64,000 bases of DNA from Oryzias latipes (taxonomy: Eukaryota > Chordata > Actinopteri > Beloniformes > Adrianichthyidae): contig NC_019864.2 in the NCBI RefSeq assembly GCF_002234675.1, forward strand, positions 14,959,582 through 15,023,581. Reading direction: 5' to 3'. Position 1 is the first letter of the stretch; each line of letters opens with the position of its first letter. Under the pieces are notes generated by a model that saw nothing but the letters and a program-made list of their open reading frames with translations, was not told where the DNA came from and did not search any database. Positions 61,895 to 64,000 of the stretch are shown piece by piece. The translations under genes were made by a program, and so were the position numbers.

Positions 61895-63765
61895 ATTTAT
61901 ACTTAAATCTTCTCCCACTCACCACATGGATCTTTAGGAGGCTTAACACCTCTTTGTCTTTTAGTTTGATCACACGACAACAGTTTACACATCAAGTAGA
62001 TGCAAGAACATTTTACATATGGGTTAATTTTGCAACAGAAAAAAAAGGAACCAACTCAATGTATGATAACCTTTTAGTTAAAAATTCTCTATACACACTA
62101 TATACATATCTTATGCACTTTAAAAAATGTATAAACAATGACTACAGATCTTCTTTAATAGCTATTTTTTTCCATTCACTGCATTATCTATCTCCATCTC
62201 TCCATCAGGTCTTCTCTTAGGACTTTGTATTGTTGGCCCGTCATCTACCTGGGAGGTATTCGCTTCCACGTCTTTCAACTCTTTTTAACCTTCTGATCCC
62301 TCTGTTGCTGAAACTGGTCGCAGCACAAGGAGAGCAGCCGGATGACGGGGCAGATCACAGAGATAATGGTTACAGCTGCCCAGCATGCCAGAGAATAACA
62401 ACAAAAATGTGATAACTTGTAATGTCAATTTTTTGCAGAGCAATGGCATTTTAGAAATAGTTAATTAATCCTTTCCTGAGAGTCTGTGTACCATATCTGA
62501 ATCTGGTTTATCCTCTTAGATGAGTTGACATCTGGTTTGTACCATCACTCCACCATCACTAAATCTATAAATCCCTGACCAGCCTGTGCTACAAGCTACA
62601 CATCGGCCATCAAGCAACAGCATGATAACCCAAGTAAGAAGAGGGAACTACAGTGTTTAAGCAAAAGGTACAAGTGAACCATCTGTCACATCTTTCCATT
62701 TTTCCAAGAAATTGGTTGCAGACATGTTGAAAACACAAAAGTATTGAGTGAAGACTGATTTTAGTTTATCAGGTTTTTAGAATGTAAGCAGGACTGAACA
62801 ATCTTAATTATAACTAGTTATTTTCTTCTTTGTTTGTTTGTTTGTTTTTAGTTCATCGGGTTGGAGTGATCCAGTGAAATATCAGAAAACTGTGTCTGCT
62901 CTGCATTTTGTATTTTTTGCTCCACTAGAATCCTCTGTCGTAACTTCTTTCTCATAGAATCTTTGTGTTCAGAAACTGGTGGTGCAGGATTCAAAATGCA
63001 GGAGACCTGGCTCGGTGGCAGAAACTGAAATATACAGTAAACTAGAACATGACAAACCACATGGAGAAACAAAACTGGTGGCAAAGCAGAACAGGTGAAC
63101 TGGCAATGAAGAACTGAAAACCAGACTCTTACACCCCGAGTAAGGAGAGTAAAGAGAAATTAAAACAGCTGTGGATGATTAACTTGAACCTGGAGTGACT
63201 GACAGAACGTGACTAAAGATACCACTTCAAAACCAAACTAATCCGCAGAATCCTGACAATTTGTTTTAATTTTAAATAGATTTTCTCAAAGTAAAACCAT
63301 CTTACCCATTACCAACTCTTATACTGGTCGTGTTTATATTTTTATATGTTTAGTAACTTTAATGGTTACTTTGAATCCAATAGTGATGATAAATTGTACA
63401 ATCTGACACTAATTTTTCAGAGTTCAGCCTCAACATGTTTGGATTTTGTTCTGGATTCTTTTGCGACAATTTCTATGATTTATTTTTTCAATTTGACATC
63501 AACAGTTCTCTTGCAACAATGTTCAGGAACGCTGACTACAGTCCTGTGGACCTTATACTTCTAAACTTTTCTGTGCAACTGTTGCGAACATTCTGCTGTG
63601 TTCAGATAATTTTGTAGCCTTTACAAACATGCTTATCTTCTTTTCCTTTGGGCTTTGCCCTCTCTGCGTCTTCTCGATCAATTTTTGCAATTTAACTGAT
63701 AGAGCAAGATACATTGGTATCTAAATCAACATTCAATTGTAAAAAGTTGATGTCAAGAAAGAGAT
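61895..63765. other. Region without an assignable gene; one suspicious minus-strand frame
   Basis: The minus-strand frame from 62424 to the stop at 62275-62277 encodes a hydrophobic segment AAVTIISVICPVIRLLSLCC followed by a charged tail ending KVKKS. It has a plausible upstream acceptor (gctgggcag). I could not match it to a family. The minus-strand repeat copy at 63490-63620 (see 59700) also lies here. Confidence 0.35.
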
Positions 63766-63769
63766 GCCG

Positions 63770-63963
63770 GTGCACCACTTGCTCATTTTTATGCGCATCT
63801 CTGATCCTGGGACCTTCTGATCACCCAGAGTCTGTTTTAACTGCTTCTTAAAAGTCATGCAACAATCTTCCTTTTTCAGTTTCCACCAGTTTATTCTCTT
63901 TTCTGCCTTTTCTCTTTCTTTCTTCATCTTCATCATCACCAGAGTCACCCTACACACCACCAT
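63770..63963 (-). mobile_element. RTE-type LINE fragment
   Basis: The minus-strand frame reads RINWWKLKKEDCCMTFKKQL followed by KQTLGDQKVP. This resembles the WWKLK..EC...F segment between endonuclease and reverse transcriptase in RTE-clade LINEs, often mis-annotated as craniofacial development protein 2-like. Only about 65 residues remain. Confidence 0.6.
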
Positions 63964-64000
63964 CCTGTTGTCTGGAAATGCCTACCACTACTTTGCAGTC

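Overview
The window is nuclear DNA of a ray-finned fish, most likely a percomorph-type teleost. It is AT-rich, has compact intron-containing genes, and carries the usual teleost mix of hAT, Tc1/mariner and Harbinger-like DNA transposons, tRNA-derived SINEs and LINE tails. There is nothing bacterial, organellar or viral in layout. Species cannot be told from the sequence alone. Genes were rebuilt by hand from splice sites, reading phase and remembered family sequences; no database search was possible.

Four vertebrate protein genes are supported. (1) parp6-like, minus strand, 42-2611: only the first five coding exons, running off the left edge. (2) pkm (pyruvate kinase, muscle type), plus strand, 5378-10522: complete, 10 coding exons, 530 residues. 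(3) hcn4 (hyperpolarization-activated, cyclic-nucleotide-gated cation channel 4), minus strand, 24011-37624: complete, 8 coding exons, 1173 residues. (4) nptn (neuroplastin), minus strand, 43319-56427: complete, 8 coding exons, 400 residues, including the optional first-Ig exon of the Np65 form. PARP6/PKM and HCN4/NPTN are neighbours on human 15q23-q24, so this is conserved vertebrate linkage, rearranged and compacted.

The stretches between genes are mostly transposon debris. 10.7-22.5 kb (pkm to hcn4) holds SINEs, an L2-type LINE tail, a hAT transposase remnant abutting a Tc1 transposase remnant, a Tc1-type terminal fragment, and a nested stack: an outer hAT element (20068-21986) contains an inner hAT element (20567-21935, perfect 8-bp target duplication), which holds a SINE with a 19-bp duplication and an LTR-like promoter/polyA segment. 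A second copy of the inner element lies inverted at 58468-59586, also with a perfect 8-bp duplication and without the SINE. 38-43 kb (hcn4 to nptn) holds a diverged SINE, a G-rich tract and an unassigned unit with a TATA box and polyA signal. 56.8-64 kb holds a SINE piece, a LINE reverse-transcriptase remnant with a YADD motif, the second hAT copy, a Harbinger-like end, a 684-bp MITE and an RTE-type LINE scrap; no gene could be named there.

The four genes do not form a pathway. pkm is glycolytic, parp6 is a mono-ADP-ribosyltransferase family member, hcn4 is the pacemaker channel and nptn is a neuronal Ig adhesion protein and calcium-pump partner. I found no convincing new biological system. 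The points most worth checking are the single M2-type exon and the perfect hairpin just after it in pkm, the unusual outer-pore sequence of hcn4, and the hAT elements that carry an LTR-like segment.
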